Below, one piece after another: positions 46,058 to 57,821 of a stretch of DNA of 64,000 nt. The first letter of the stretch is position 1; every line of letters begins with the position of its first letter. Origin of the DNA: Pyrus communis (taxonomy: Eukaryota > Streptophyta > Magnoliopsida > Rosales > Rosaceae); the NCBI RefSeq assembly GCF_963583255.1, contig NC_084808.1, positions 7,339,501 to 7,403,500 on the forward strand, given 5' to 3'. The translations under genes were made by a program, and so were the position numbers. The notes under the pieces were generated by a model. That model was given only the letters and a program-made list of their open reading frames with translations. It was not told where the DNA came from and did no database searches.

Positions 46058-47215
46058 ATGACGCGGAGTTCTCAAACTGTGCATGCACATATCTTAGACT
46101 TTAACGACGATTTTGAATGTGATTTGAGAAGAAAGAGGAGGCATCCCGAACGTAGTGAACCTAGTTCAAGTTCAGAGGCCGAATCTGAGTTTGAAGAAGT
46201 GGAAGAAGAAGTTATGGCAGCGGACAATCGGACCATTAATGAGCTTTCGGCCTCAGGGTTGGCCAATGCCGCACCATTATGCATTCAATACCCCGCGGCT
46301 GCCCAAGGCAAGACCGATGAATTCGAGTTGAAGTCAAGCTTGTTGCACCACATTCCTAAATACCATGGGCTTTCCATGGAAGATCCAAACAAGCATCTTA
46401 AAGAGTTTGAAGTAGTTTGTTCAAGCATGACTCCCGTCAATGTTGACGGAAGTATTTTGAAGATGAAAGCTTTTCCGTTCTCTTTAATGGATAAAGCTAA
46501 GGATTGGTTATACGAGTTGGCTCCTGGCACTGTCACTTCATGGGAGAGTATGAAAAGAGCGTTTTTGGAGAAGTTTTTCCCAACTTCTCGCATCATTCTT
46601 CTTCGTAAAAAAATAAGTGGAATTCAACAAGATGAAGGTGAGTCTTTTCCTGCATACTATGAACGTTTTAAATCACTTGTTGCTTCTTGTCCACAGCATC
46701 AGATGAAGGAGGAGCTACTTTTGCAATACTTCTACGAGGGCCTCCTACCATTAGAACGTCAAATGCTCGATGCCTCGGCAGGTGGAGCATTAGTGGACAA
46801 AACACCTATGGCTGCCAAGACCTTGATTTCTAATCGAGCGTTGAACGATCAACAATACGAAGGAGTAGGCCAAAGAGGACCCCCACGGCAACATGTTCAT
46901 GAGGTAAGTTCTACTTCCGACATTAATTCACAATTGGCTAATCTTACTTCTATTGTGTCTCAGTTGGCCGAGGGCATGAAGATGCAAGGACCAATTGTAT
47001 GTGGCGTATGTTCTATGCATGGACATGCCTCTGAAAAATGTCCACAGTTGATTGAAAATGGTGGATGGGAAAGCGCCAATGCAATTGGGTTTCAAGGCCA
47101 AAACCAACTAAGGAACGATCCTTATTCCAACACATATAATCCCGGTTGGAGAGACCACCCAAATTTCAAATGGAGGGAGCCCCAACAATCTCAAAACCAA
47201 GGAGGCTTTAGGTAA
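46058..47215 (+). CDS. gag: Element E Gag, ended by a nonsense codon after the zinc knuckle
   Basis: 385 residues starting MTRSSQTVHAHILDF. Acidic N-terminus, Gag domain about 90-260 ([41 protein letters not shown]), zinc knuckle C315, C318, H323, C328. It stops at GGFR followed by TAA, where element A has a CAA glutamine codon, so a single C-to-T change closes the frame. Gag packages the element RNA and forms the particle; this shortened Gag still has both its capsid-like and zinc-knuckle parts. A further 4-nt deletion near 47,365 puts pol in another frame. Confidence 0.93.
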   Translation: MTRSSQTVHAHILDFNDDFECDLRRKRRHPERSEPSSSSEAESEFEEVEEEVMAADNRTINELSASGLANAAPLCIQYPAAAQGKTDEFELKSSLLHHIPKYHGLSMEDPNKHLKEFEVVCSSMTPVNVDGSILKMKAFPFSLMDKAKDWLYELAPGTVTSWESMKRAFLEKFFPTSRIILLRKKISGIQQDEGESFPAYYERFKSLVASCPQHQMKEELLLQYFYEGLLPLERQMLDASAGGALVDKTPMAAKTLISNRALNDQQYEGVGQRGPPRQHVHEVSSTSDINSQLANLTSIVSQLAEGMKMQGPIVCGVCSMHGHASEKCPQLIENGGWESANAIGFQGQNQLRNDPYSNTYNPGWRDHPNFKWREPQQSQNQGGFR

Positions 47216-47382
47216 CAACCCCCTGGGTTCTTTCCCAAAACCTACGGCCCACCCCAAAATCAAGCCCAATCCGGCCCAAGTGCCTCAGGTACGTCTCTTG
47301 ACAATGATGCACTTCTTAAGATACTAACTAAGTTGTCTAATGGGCAGGACGATCAAGCTAAGGCTATGCCCAAGACAAAAGG

Positions 47383-50300
47383 GTGGATCAATTGGAGAAA
47401 CAAATGGGGCAAATTGCCGAGTTTATGGGGCAGTTTCGTGAACAAGGAAAGCTCCCTAGTTCCACCGTTCCAAATCCAAAGGGAAGCTTCGAAAGTGCAA
47501 AGGCCATAACCTTGAGAAGTGGAAAAGAGATTGGGGCAGATCCTACACCATCACAATCAGGTCCCAAAGGTGATGAAAACTTGCAAATTGAAGAGGAAGA
47601 ATCAAGCAAACCCACGGCAAAGGTGGGAGAGTCTTTGCCGCAAGTTCCTAGTGCCCCAAAACTGTCTAATTCGGCCAAAAAGGGTAAGAATGTGTCAAAT
47701 TCGGTTTCTACTAATGCTTTTCCTTCGAATGCTCCTTTTCCTAGTAGGTTTATGCAAACAAGGAAGGAAGAAGCTGAAAAGGACATCCTTGAGACATTTA
47801 GGAAAGTTCAAGTGAACATACCCTTGTTGGATGCAATCAAGCAAGTCCCTAGATACGCCAAGTTTTTGAAGGAGTTGTGCACCACTAGGAAGAGGATGTC
47901 GACCAAGGAAGTGGTAAAAGTAGGTGAGAATGTGTCCGCCATCTTGCAACGCAAACTACCTCCCAAATGCAAAGATCCGGGTAGTTTCACCATTCCTTGT
48001 GTCATAGGTAACACTAGATTTGAATCTGCCATGCTTGACTTAGGTGCTTCTATAAATGTTATGCCATATTCCATATATGCATCTATGAACCTAGGAGCAT
48101 TGAAAAAGGATGGTGTTATCATACAATTGGCCGATAGATCTAATGCCTATCCAAAGGGAGTTTTGGAAGATGTTTTGGTGCAGGTTAATCATTTGATCTT
48201 TCCGGCGGATTTCTATGTCCTTGAGATGGATGAATCGGATCATGCACCCTCGCTGCCCATTCTACTTGGAAGGCCATTCATGAAAACGGCCCGGACTAAG
48301 ATTGACGTGTTTAATGGAACTTTGTCCATGGAATTTGATGGGGAAGTTGTTAATTTCAATCTTTCCGATTCTATTAAGTATCCTAGTGAAGATCATTCAT
48401 GTTTCTCTATTGATACTGTTGACTCTTTGGCGCAGGGATACCTTGAAGATTTGAATGATGATATGCTTGAAAAAGTCATTACAAGTGGTGTAGAAGTCAA
48501 AACCAAGGGAGCAACATCCATGCAACCCCACGGCACAAATACACTATCCTATGCCGTGCCTCCTAGTGAGGATTTTCTTGAAGTAGTTGCTGCCCTTGAG
48601 TCATCACCAATACATGATGGTAAGTTTCCTAACAAAGAGTCCATTCCCATTTCGACTAACAAGTTGCTTCCATCCATAATTCAGGCACCTATCCTTGAAC
48701 TCAAACCTTTGCCAAGCCATTTGAAGTACATTTTCTTGGGAAAAAATGAGACACTGCCTGCCATCATATCATCATCCCTCACGGCACAAGAGGAGGAAAA
48801 ACTCATGCATGTGTTGAAGGAGTACAAATCTGCCCTAGGATGGACATTGGCCGATATCAAAGGTATAAGCCCCACAACTTGTATGCATCACATATTTCTT
48901 GAGGAGGGGACCAAACCAACTAGAGAGGCTCAACGCCGTCTTAACCCTCCAATGATGGAAGTTGTGAAAAAGGAGATAATCAAACTTCTTGATTGTGGAG
49001 TCATTTATCCTATCTCCGATAGTCGTTGGGTTTCACCTATCCAATGTGTGCCTAAGAAATCCGGAGTGACGGTTGTGGAGAATGCCGAGAATGAGCTTGT
49101 ACCCATGAGAATCCAAACCGGTTGGCGTGTATGCATCGATTATAGGAAGATAAATGCCACCACAAGGAAGGACCACTTCCCATTGCCGTTCCTAGATCAA
49201 ATGTTGGAAAGGTTAGCGGGTCATTCTTTTTATTGCTTTCTTGATGGATATTCAGGTTATAATCAAATTGTCATTGGCCCGGATGATCAAGAAAAGACCA
49301 CTTTTACTTGTCCCTTTGGAACATTTGCATATCGACGCATGCCATTTGGTTTGTGCAATGCCCCTGCCACGTTTCAAAGGTGTATGGTAAGCATATTTTC
49401 TGATTATGTTGAAAGGATTATTGAGATATTCATGGATGACTTTAGTGTTTTTGGTGATTCTTTTGATAAATGCTTGGATAATCTCACTTTAATCTTGAAA
49501 CGTTGTGTTGAAACAAACCTTGTTTTAAATTGGGAAAAATGCCATTTTATGGTTAAACAAGGTATTGTTTTGGGTCATATAATCTCTGAAAAAGGAATTG
49601 AAGTTGATAAGTCTAAAGTAGATCTTGTACGCTACTTACCCTCTCCTACTTCGGTTAGAGAGGTTCGTTCTTTTCTTGGTCATGCAGGATTCTATAGACG
49701 ATTTATCAAGGACTTTTCCAAGATTGCACAACCCCTATGCCGCCTCCTCCAAAAAGATGTGTCTTTTGAGTTCAACGAGGCATGCGAGAAGTCATTCAAG
49801 CATCTCAAAGAGCTCCTAACCACGGCACCCATCATAACTCCCCCGGATTGGTCCATTCTATTTGAATTAATGTGTGATGCCTCGGATTATGCACTTGGGG
49901 CTGTTTTGGGTCAAAGGAAAAATAAACAGTCACATGTTATTTATTATGCTTCCCGCACTTTAAATGATGCTCAATTGAATTATTCTACAACCGAAAAAGA
50001 ACTCTTGGCAGTTGTATTTGCTTTAGATAAGTTTAGATCATATCTTATTGGCACTAAAGTAATTGTTTTCACTGACCATGCAGCCTTGAAGTATCTTTTC
50101 ACCAAAAAGGAGGCCAAACCAAGGCTCATTCGTTGGATGCTCCTACTTCAAGAGTTCGATATTGAAATTAGGGACAAGAAAGGTTGTGAAAACGTGGTGG
50201 CTGACCACTTGAGTAGATTGGTGCGTGAAGAAGAATCCCTCCCCATTTCTGAGACGTTTCCGGATGAACAACTTCTGTCCATTGAGGTAAGTACCCTTTG

Positions 50301-51597
50301 GTATGCCGATTTGGTCAATTTCTTGGTGACTAAGCAAGTTCCTAACACCCTAAGCAAGGTCCAACATGATAAATTGATACATGATGCAAGATTTTATGTG
50401 TGGGATGATCCATATCTATGGAAATATTGCCCAGATCAGATTATTAGAAGATGTGTGCCAACTTCTGATTTTAACTCAATTCTAGCATTTTGTCATTCTT
50501 ATGCATGTGGAGGCCATTTTGGTACCCAAAGAACAGCTCGTAAAGTGTTAGAATCTGGTTTTTATTGGCCTACATTGTTCAAAGATGCTAGAATGTTTTG
50601 CTTAACATGTGATAGATGTCAAAGAACAGGTTCTATTGGTGCAAAAGACCAAATGCCGCAAACACCCATCTTCAATGTTGAAATCTTTGATGTTTGGGGT
50701 ATTGATTTCATGGGTCCTTTTCCTTCTTCATTTGGTTTCACTTATATTTTGCTTGCGGTTGATTATGTTTCTAAATGGGTAGAAGCAAAAGCTACCCGTA
50801 CTAACGATTCTAGAGTTGTTTCAGATTTCATCAAGACTAACATTTTCTCTAGATTTGGGATGCCGCGGGTATTTATAAGTGATGGGGGTTCACATTTCTG
50901 CAATAGGACCATTGAGGCACTCTTCAAGAAGTACAATGTCAAGCATAAGGTTTCAACACCTTATCACCCACAAACAAGTGGCCAAGCCGAAGTATCAAAT
51001 AGAGAGGTCAAGCAAATCTTGGAGAAGACCGTGGGGCCTAACCGGAAGGATTGGAGCATGCGTTTAGACGATGCACTATGGGCATATCGCACTGCCTACA
51101 AAACACCCCTAGGGATGTCTCCATTTCGGCTAGTTTATGGAAAACCTTGTCACTTACCCGTGGAGCTAGAGCATAAGGCACATTGGGCCATCAAAACGTT
51201 CAATTTGGACTTAGATGCTGCTGGAATACATCGGAAGCTCCAATTGAATGAGCTTGAGGAACTAAGGAATGAAGCCTACGAGAATGCCCACATTTACAAG
51301 AAAAAGACGAAGGCGTTTCATGACAAGATGATTAGGGGCAAAACCTTCACAATTGGGCAGAAAGTTTTACTTTTTAATTCTCGTCTACGTTTATTTCCCG
51401 GAAAGTTACGTTCTAAATGGATTGGACCTTTTGTTGTTACTAATGTTTTTCCACATGGTGCAGTTCAAGTCCAAAGCTTAAGGAATGAGGTGGAATTCAA
51501 GGTCAACGAACATAGATTGAAGCCATACTATGAGAATGTCGTGGGGCAGGTTGTGGAGGAGATCTCACTCCATGCCGTGGGCACCAATGGTGCCTGA
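47383..51597 (+). CDS. pol: Element E Pol: protease, RT, RNase H, integrase
   Basis: 1,404 residues, open throughout. Protease DLGAS at 219-223 and ILLGRPF near 293-299. [34 protein letters not shown] at 683-686. RNase H catalytic set D832, E873, D898, D941. Integrase zinc residues H1038, H1045, C1076, C1079; catalytic D1108, D1167, E1203 (D,D35E spacing); GPF module at 1348-1350. No chromodomain. The first Met is inside the Gag-protease linker and is probably not a natural start: in element A the same protein is fused to Gag, and here a 4-nt deletion just upstream puts it out of frame. All enzyme motifs look intact, so it is the best-preserved pol in the window and a possible past helper for D and M. 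Confidence 0.95.
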   Translation: MDQLEKQMGQIAEFMGQFREQGKLPSSTVPNPKGSFESAKAITLRSGKEIGADPTPSQSGPKGDENLQIEEEESSKPTAKVGESLPQVPSAPKLSNSAKKGKNVSNSVSTNAFPSNAPFPSRFMQTRKEEAEKDILETFRKVQVNIPLLDAIKQVPRYAKFLKELCTTRKRMSTKEVVKVGENVSAILQRKLPPKCKDPGSFTIPCVIGNTRFESAMLDLGASINVMPYSIYASMNLGALKKDGVIIQLADRSNAYPKGVLEDVLVQVNHLIFPADFYVLEMDESDHAPSLPILLGRPFMKTARTKIDVFNGTLSMEFDGEVVNFNLSDSIKYPSEDHSCFSIDTVDSLAQGYLEDLNDDMLEKVITSGVEVKTKGATSMQPHGTNTLSYAVPPSEDFLEVVAALESSPIHDGKFPNKESIPISTNKLLPSIIQAPILELKPLPSHLKYIFLGKNETLPAIISSSLTAQEEEKLMHVLKEYKSALGWTLADIKGISPTTCMHHIFLEEGTKPTREAQRRLNPPMMEVVKKEIIKLLDCGVIYPISDSRWVSPIQCVPKKSGVTVVENAENELVPMRIQTGWRVCIDYRKINATTRKDHFPLPFLDQMLERLAGHSFYCFLDGYSGYNQIVIGPDDQEKTTFTCPFGTFAYRRMPFGLCNAPATFQRCMVSIFSDYVERIIEIFMDDFSVFGDSFDKCLDNLTLILKRCVETNLVLNWEKCHFMVKQGIVLGHIISEKGIEVDKSKVDLVRYLPSPTSVREVRSFLGHAGFYRRFIKDFSKIAQPLCRLLQKDVSFEFNEACEKSFKHLKELLTTAPIITPPDWSILFELMCDASDYALGAVLGQRKNKQSHVIYYASRTLNDAQLNYSTTEKELLAVVFALDKFRSYLIGTKVIVFTDHAALKYLFTKKEAKPRLIRWMLLLQEFDIEIRDKKGCENVVADHLSRLVREEESLPISETFPDEQLLSIEVSTLWYADLVNFLVTKQVPNTLSKVQHDKLIHDARFYVWDDPYLWKYCPDQIIRRCVPTSDFNSILAFCHSYACGGHFGTQRTARKVLESGFYWPTLFKDARMFCLTCDRCQRTGSIGAKDQMPQTPIFNVEIFDVWGIDFMGPFPSSFGFTYILLAVDYVSKWVEAKATRTNDSRVVSDFIKTNIFSRFGMPRVFISDGGSHFCNRTIEALFKKYNVKHKVSTPYHPQTSGQAEVSNREVKQILEKTVGPNRKDWSMRLDDALWAYRTAYKTPLGMSPFRLVYGKPCHLPVELEHKAHWAIKTFNLDLDAAGIHRKLQLNELEELRNEAYENAHIYKKKTKAFHDKMIRGKTFTIGQKVLLFNSRLRLFPGKLRSKWIGPFVVTNVFPHGAVQVQSLRNEVEFKVNEHRLKPYYENVVGQVVEEISLHAVGTNGA

Positions 51598-53496
51598 ACA
51601 TGTTCTTCGTCCGGCTGGAAGACGTTAAAGAAAGCGCTACTTGGGAGGCAACCCATGCCATTCAACAAAGGAAGACCTAGAAAGCACTCCAATTCCAGAT
51701 TTGCGTTCCTAAACCCTTCTCTTTGTTGATTCTTTCTAATCTGCCTATTTAGTTGTTTTACTTGCTGTTTGTGTGTTTCTTTGTGTGATTCTATGCTTAA
51801 AACATTGAGGACAATGTTTGATTTTAAGTGTGGGGGGGTAACTAAGTGTTTTTCATGCAAATTCGTGGGATTTTATCACCCATTATTTCAAAACTTGTTC
51901 CTTGCTGTTTTTAAGTGTTTTTAAGCAGTTTTGGTGTGTTTTAGTATGTTTTGAAGTAAAAATCCGAAAATCAAAGAAAAATTTGAAAAATTTGTTTTAA
52001 AAAACCCAAAAAAGAGCTGTTTTTGTGTGTTTATTTGTGTCTTAGGGTACCTTCCAACACAATGATGAGGATTTGGTTTTTAAATACATGGCTGTTAAAG
52101 AGAGTGATTAACATGGATGAAAGTTTGATTTACTCTATGTTTATGCTTGGTTGTGGTTATAACTTATGAATTCACATGCAATCATAAAAGAAAAAAATCA
52201 GTTTTTGTAACATGCTTGAAGGAAGGAACTCAAATTAACGCTACAACCTTGTGAGACTTGAACCTAAACGTTTATTTGGAGAGTTAAAATCTGTGCATTC
52301 TTTGTTTTCTAAAATCGTTGCATGATCTCATTATTCTTTGCTTGGTTGCTACTTAGAAGGCGTTTCATCATTTAGTTCCAAACACTAGAAGTCATGCCCA
52401 TTTCATTCAAAGCATGGTATTGATTAGCATAACACATATTCAAGATGAAGTTGTGTAGTGACCACCACTTTAGCCAAAAAGCCGTGTGCCTTACTCCATT
52501 ATATGTTTAGGTGTTAACCCCATTGAGCCTTGTTTAGCCTTTTCTTTGTTAACCCACATTACCCTCACCTAGCCTAGATTAGGACTATCCATACCCTCGT
52601 TCTTAAAGTATAGTAAGCATGATTCAAATGGAATTCCTTTATGGCAGAAACCAAGTGTGGGGGAAGTAGAAAGAAAAGAAAAGAAAAATTCGTAAAAAAA
52701 AAAAAAAAAAGTATGAAAAGAGTTGAACAACATGAGAAAAAGAGTTCCAAGGTGTTGTTTGTTGAAGAAAGGGTCCAAAAAGTTGAATTCGGCCCCAAGA
52801 AGTTGTTTAAAGTCTTCCCCTTGTGTTTTTAAGTTAATTTCTGCAAACTAAGTGAATTCTAAGTCTTAATTTCATTACTTTGCTTACTAATGCTTGAAGT
52901 AACGTTTGTTTTCCCTATCCTTTCTTTGTTAACCAATACCCCAAGCCCCGTTGCAACCCTTAAACTTCTATCTTGAGTGTTATGTGTTTCAATTTGTTGA
53001 GTTTGAATTTGGTATGAGCATATGGTGTCACTGGTTCTCGCATCTAAGTAGTAGCATTCCATTCATGAGATCATATCTAAACATGCCTATTAACTCCGGA
53101 AATTGCGTTCTTTGTGATACATATATGTGAGCATTCGTTTTTATATCTACATCAATTCTCTCACATATAACTAGTATAGGGTGTGTAGTTAGAAAATCTG
53201 AGTGAAAATAGAGTGCAAATCTATTAAGGATAGAAGGAATTCTCTAAGGCATGTTACTACATTCAAAACATTGTTTTAATTGGTTAATTGTGAACTAGTA
53301 AGTAGTGACTATGATTAAGCATGTGCTTAAGTGTTAAATTGACTCAAATCTGTGGGAATGATAATCTTTAACATGTCATGTGCATTGGAAATCCCTGAGG
53401 CAAACGTTGGAAGGTTTAGATTATGTTTGTTTGTTTTGTCTTGTTTTATTTCTTTGTTTTGCTCGAGGACTAGCAAAAGCTAAGTGTGGGGGAATT
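51598..53496 (+). other. Element E 3' noncoding region with three polypurine-like motifs
   Basis: AAGTGTGGGGG begins at 51,826, 52,653 and 53,482, spacings of 827 and 829 bp; the last is the true polypurine tract at the LTR. An A/G-rich tract (52,668-52,745) follows the middle motif. No env-like ORF is present although many Athila elements have one. The segment just after the pol stop (GGAGGCAACCC) is the one to which D's gag remnant is fused. Confidence 0.88.
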
Positions 53497-55550
53497 TGAT
53501 AGGAGCATTTTTATGCGACTTAATTGGCTTGTTCTCATGCATTTATGTTGTTTTTCCTTAGTTAGTTTAAGTGTTTAAAGTCATTTTCGTGCAATTTCAG
53601 GTTTTAGTGTCAAAGTATGCAAAAAGAAGCAATTTGGAGCATTCTAGAGCATTTTTGGGCCAAGATTGGATAGTGCAAGCATGGAGGCATGAGGATGGAT
53701 GAATTTGAAGGCTTGAATTCAGTTAGGGAGCTGCAAGGGGGCCTAAAAAAAACCTTATTTCTAGAAGGCTTTATCTATTCACACATGGTGCCTAATTTCT
53801 AGCTTGTCTCCTAGCCGTCCTAGCTTGTCTCCTAGCCGTCCTACCTTGTCTCCTAGCCGTCCTAGCTTGTCACTAGCCGTCCTAGCTTGTCTCCTAGCCG
53901 TCCTAGCTTGTCACTAGCCGTCCTAGCTTGTCTCCTAGCCGTCCTAGCTTGTCACTAGCCGTCCTAGCTTGTCACTAGCCGTCCTACCTTGTCTCCTAGC
54001 CGTCCTAGCTTGTCACTAGCCGTCCTAGCTTGTCACTAGCCATCCTACCTTGTCTCCTAGCCGTCCTATCTTGTCTCCTACCTTGTCCAAGCTACACACA
54101 TATATCCTTTAAGTGTTTCATGTATAGAATTTCTGGTACAAAAAACCTTTTGGTTTCAACTAAGTTCAAAAACCTTTCCTAGCCCTATAAATAAGGCTTT
54201 GCAGCAAGGCACTTGGGGGATCACTCATTCACCCAATTTTCGTCCATTCATCTAGCCACACCACTCTACACATCCTAAAATCCTAAAAACACAATTCCAG
54301 CCAAACACTACACCTTGCCGTGCCTATCCTCCATCCAATTCCATAATCCCTGATCCTAAAACACATCCCAACCATCCCATTCACCTTTGTGCCGTAGCAA
54401 GGAGAAAGAAGGAAAGACTCTTGGATGCTCAAGCTTCGTCGTTGGTGCATTCTAGGTGTAATTCGTTTTATGATTTCAATGTTTAATTTATTTTCCTTTC
54501 ATTTTGCTATGAACATGAGTGGCTAAACCCCTATTGGTTAGGGGTGATTTCGAAGCCATAACTATGTGTGCAAGTTGATTTGATAAATTCCAGTTATGAG
54601 TTCTTGAATCGTGAATGCAATTGGCTTAACTGTGCGAGTAATAACGTATTTGTGTTTGTTAATTAGGGGTCGACACTTAATTGGCTTGCATGAATATGAT
54701 GCTAGAATATAAGTTTGTTTCACATAATTGTCACACACTTATATTCACAAGTAGTGAAGGTTGCTAGTCACAATCGCGTTAAGTTCAAATCCTAGCATAA
54801 GTGTCATGATGTCATAGTCACAAGTGCTTTGTCAATGCTTATAGTTTTCATTGAACGTAATGATCTTTGATTGTATCTTTATTATGATGTCATGTAAGGA
54901 ACTTTTGAAGAATGCTTTGGGTTGTCGTATGATGTCATCCAATTCAATAACACAAGGAAAACTTGAGAATTAACTAGTGATGTCACGGTTAATTTGGGGC
55001 ATTGTCATTCATAATTCTATGAAGGAATAACTGGAAATCGAGTCATTTGCATACTTGTCATGTGTGGAGAAAGAACCCCTAACTAGTTCATCATCCATTA
55101 AAAACCCCAAAAACGTTTCAAAATCAGTTTTACTTTGCAATCTGTTTTCTCAACTTTAATTTCGTCCAAATCAAATCCCCCTTTACTTTGAAGTCTCAAT
55201 TTAGTTAGAAATTGTTTTGGTTCATGTTTTTAAGTGTTTTGAGTCAAGTTTTCAACCAATTTCGTCCAAATTAGTGTAGGTGCTCAAAACTGCCCAGAAA
55301 GTGGTTTTTAGGCAGTTTTGAGTCTTCTAGTTGCTGTTTTGAGTTTTTGTTTTGTTTTAGTGTTTTAACTTTGGTTTTTCATTCTTTGAGTCCAAATTAA
55401 TGTTTTTAACTTTGTTTTGGAGTTCTTAGGTCAGTTTTCAAGAGTTTAGCAATCCCTCCTAATCCCCGGTTTTGAACGATCCCTACTTACATACTTTGCT
55501 ACAATTGTCAGAAGAGGGTTTAATTTGTGTGCTTAATATATTTCGCATCA
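53497..55550 (+). repeat. Element E 3' LTR
   Basis: Same length as the 5' LTR with about 11 substitutions, several of them in the minisatellite. Hairpin arms at 55,285-55,294 and 55,311-55,320. Followed by the CAAAT target copy. Confidence 0.95.
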
Positions 55551-56005
55551 CAAATTAAGTGTCGACCCTCAACCCACATACATAAACAAGTTCTTAATCA
55601 AAACAGAAAAGTAAACCACATCTAAAGTTCATGAATTCATAACTGGAGTAAATCAAATCATAACCAACATATGTCCATGGCTTCAAATTCGCCTCTAACT
55701 AAAAACAAAATAATGAAAACAAAAACAAAAGAAGAAAGAACTCATGGATGATGGAATAGAATGGATGAATGCTAGCCACGGGGTTCATCTCCACATATGT
55801 TATACTTGCATAATAAAACGATTTCCAATTGCATTTCAATAAACCATGAAACTCAACGCCCCGGGTCAATTAGGTCCGCTTAAATTAACCGTCAAGTTTT
55901 CCTTAAGTTAATGAATTGGATGGGTTAGCGCAACGCAATTCACAACATTCTCCAAAAGTCCTTTACGTGAAAAGCACAATAAAGATACAATCAAAGATCA
56001 TTAAG
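55551..56005 (-). repeat. LTR H, third piece (minus strand)
   Basis: Continues H after element E (CAAATTAAGTGTCGACCC) and shows the two-part build seen in G. Stops at TTAAG, where N begins. Confidence 0.8.
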
Positions 56006-57196
56006 TGATAGATGCGACTTAAATGGCTTGTTCTCGTGCATTTACGTTATGTTTCTTTAGTTATTTTAGTACTTTAAGCTATTTTCGTGTGTTTGTAGGT
56101 CCAAAGGGCTAAAGGAGCAAAAAGATGCATTTTGGAGACTTTTGGAGCACTTTTGGGCTAAGGATGGATAGCTTATGCTTGGAGCCAAAGTGTTGGACGA
56201 AATTGAAGACCTAATTGAAGACCAAAGTGTTGGAACCTTGTTCCCTTTAGTTTTAGGACATTTAAACCTTTCCTTTATCCTTAGCCGTGCATAACATTCC
56301 AACATTCCACTCCTTCATTTCAGCCACACTCCCACTTATCATCACCACATATCACTTATCACATATCATTCACCACTTATCATATCATACACTCAATCAC
56401 TTATCACATATCACTTATCACATACCACATATCACTTATCACATATCACTTATCACATATCTTTCACCACTTATCATTCAACCAACTTTGCACATGCATT
56501 CATCATAACCATGCCGTGCATCCCCTTTACATTTCAACCATTCCACATGCACATTCAATCATTCACACATGCACCCTTTATTCTTTCATCATTCCATCCA
56601 CTCATTCATCAAACCACTCCCATCCATTTCATCATTGCAAACATTCAAACAAACACCACACATTGCCGTGACTCTTCACTCCCATTTCCAGCTTTTCCTT
56701 TGCATTCCCCCTTTAATCAACACATGCATCCACTCACCAAGAAATCATTCATTCCACATGCACCCAGAAATCACTCAATGCCGTGAGTTCCCATTGCATT
56801 TCCAGCTTTGCACATGCATTCACTCACCACAAACAAGTCACATGCATTCATCAACATATCTAGCTGTCATTCACATGCATTTCATTCATCATTTCCACCC
56901 CCACATGTCCCTTTAATCCACATGCATTTCCACCTAGTTTTCCATCTCACAACCACCAGAAATCAACCAAAATCGTGCATTCCCTTTCATTTCTGTCAAA
57001 GCACATGCACTCCCATCCACCACTCATTGCCGTGCACATTCCATCAGAAAATCCACTTCATTCACATGCATTCATCATCATTCACCACACCTTGCAGCCA
57101 CATGCATCCTTTAATTCAATTCCAGAAAATCAACAACCCATGCCATGCACATTCGTACACTTTCACATGCATCTTGGCAGCTTTCACATGCACACA
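56006..57196 (+). repeat. LTR fragment N (plus strand), interrupted by element M
   Basis: Starts TGATAGATGCGACTT, i.e. the C/D-type LTR start with about 10 bp missing after TGATAG. It runs into CACATGCACACA, where M begins. At least 14 exact CACATGCA motifs occur from 56,491 to 57,196, and a CACTTATCACATATC simple repeat covers 56,331-56,480. The rest of N must lie beyond M, outside the window. Confidence 0.82.
56331..56480 (+). repeat. CACTTATCACATATC-type simple repeat in N
   Basis: Alternating CACTTATC and ACATATC units; the inverted counterpart of the blocks in the D LTRs. Confidence 0.85.
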
Positions 57197-57683
57197 TGAT
57201 AGGAGCATATTTATGCGACTTAAATGGCTTCTTCTCGTACATTTACGTTATGTTTCTTTAGTTATTTTAGTACTTTAAGCTATTTTCGTGTGTTTGTAGG
57301 TCCAAAGGGCTAAAGGAGCAAAAAGATGCATTTTGGAGACTTTTGGAGCACTTTTGGGCTAAGGACGGATAGCTTATGCTTGAAGCCAAAGTGTTGGACG
57401 AAATTGAAGACCTAATTGGAGCCAAAGTGTTGGAACCTTGTTCTCTTTAGTTTTAGGACATTTAAACCTTTCCTAATCCCAATCATGCCATGCATAACAC
57501 ACATCCATTCTAACACATTGTCATTGCACATGCATTTCCTTCATTAGTTAACCCACATGCACTTATCACTTATCATCACCACATATCATATCACTTAATC
57601 ACTTATCACTTATCATCACCACTTAACCACTTATCATATCATAACCACATATCATATCACTTATCACTTATCACTTAACATAA

Positions 57684-57789
57684 CATCCACCTACTTCACC
57701 TACAACATCCACTTCACCTACAACATCCACCTACTTCACCTACAACATCCACCTACTTCACCTACAACATCCACCTACTTCACCTACAA
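57684..57789 (+). repeat. 22-bp minisatellite in the M LTR just upstream of the TATA box
   Basis: About five units of CATCCACCTACTTCACCTACAA (one unit lacks CTAC) ending about 30 bp before TATAAATA. Confidence 0.85.
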
Positions 57790-57821
57790 ATTACATAGCC
57801 ATATGTTCCCTCCACTACTCC

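Larger units (their letters stand above)
43865..55550 (+). mobile_element. Element E: young Athila-type Ty3/gypsy retrotransposon
   Basis: 5' LTR 43,865-45,918, tRNA-Asp primer site 45,925-45,942, gag 46,058-47,215, pol 47,383-51,597, noncoding region and polypurine tract, 3' LTR 53,497-55,550. Both LTRs are 2,054 bp, at a constant offset of 9,632, and differ at about 11 positions by eye (about 0.5%). The flanks CGAAT and CAAAT form a target-site duplication with one mismatch; element G at the same place reads GCAAATT. It lies in LTR H. Confidence 0.96.

Noticed and set aside
47388..47786. 132-aa antisense frame within E pol
   Set aside because: Mirror of an open coding strand with Ser/Phe-rich composition; not kept at the same place in A.
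51300..51597. Chromodomain at the integrase C-terminus
   Set aside because: The protein ends soon after the GPF module with no aromatic-cage pattern; this fits Athila and not chromoviruses.
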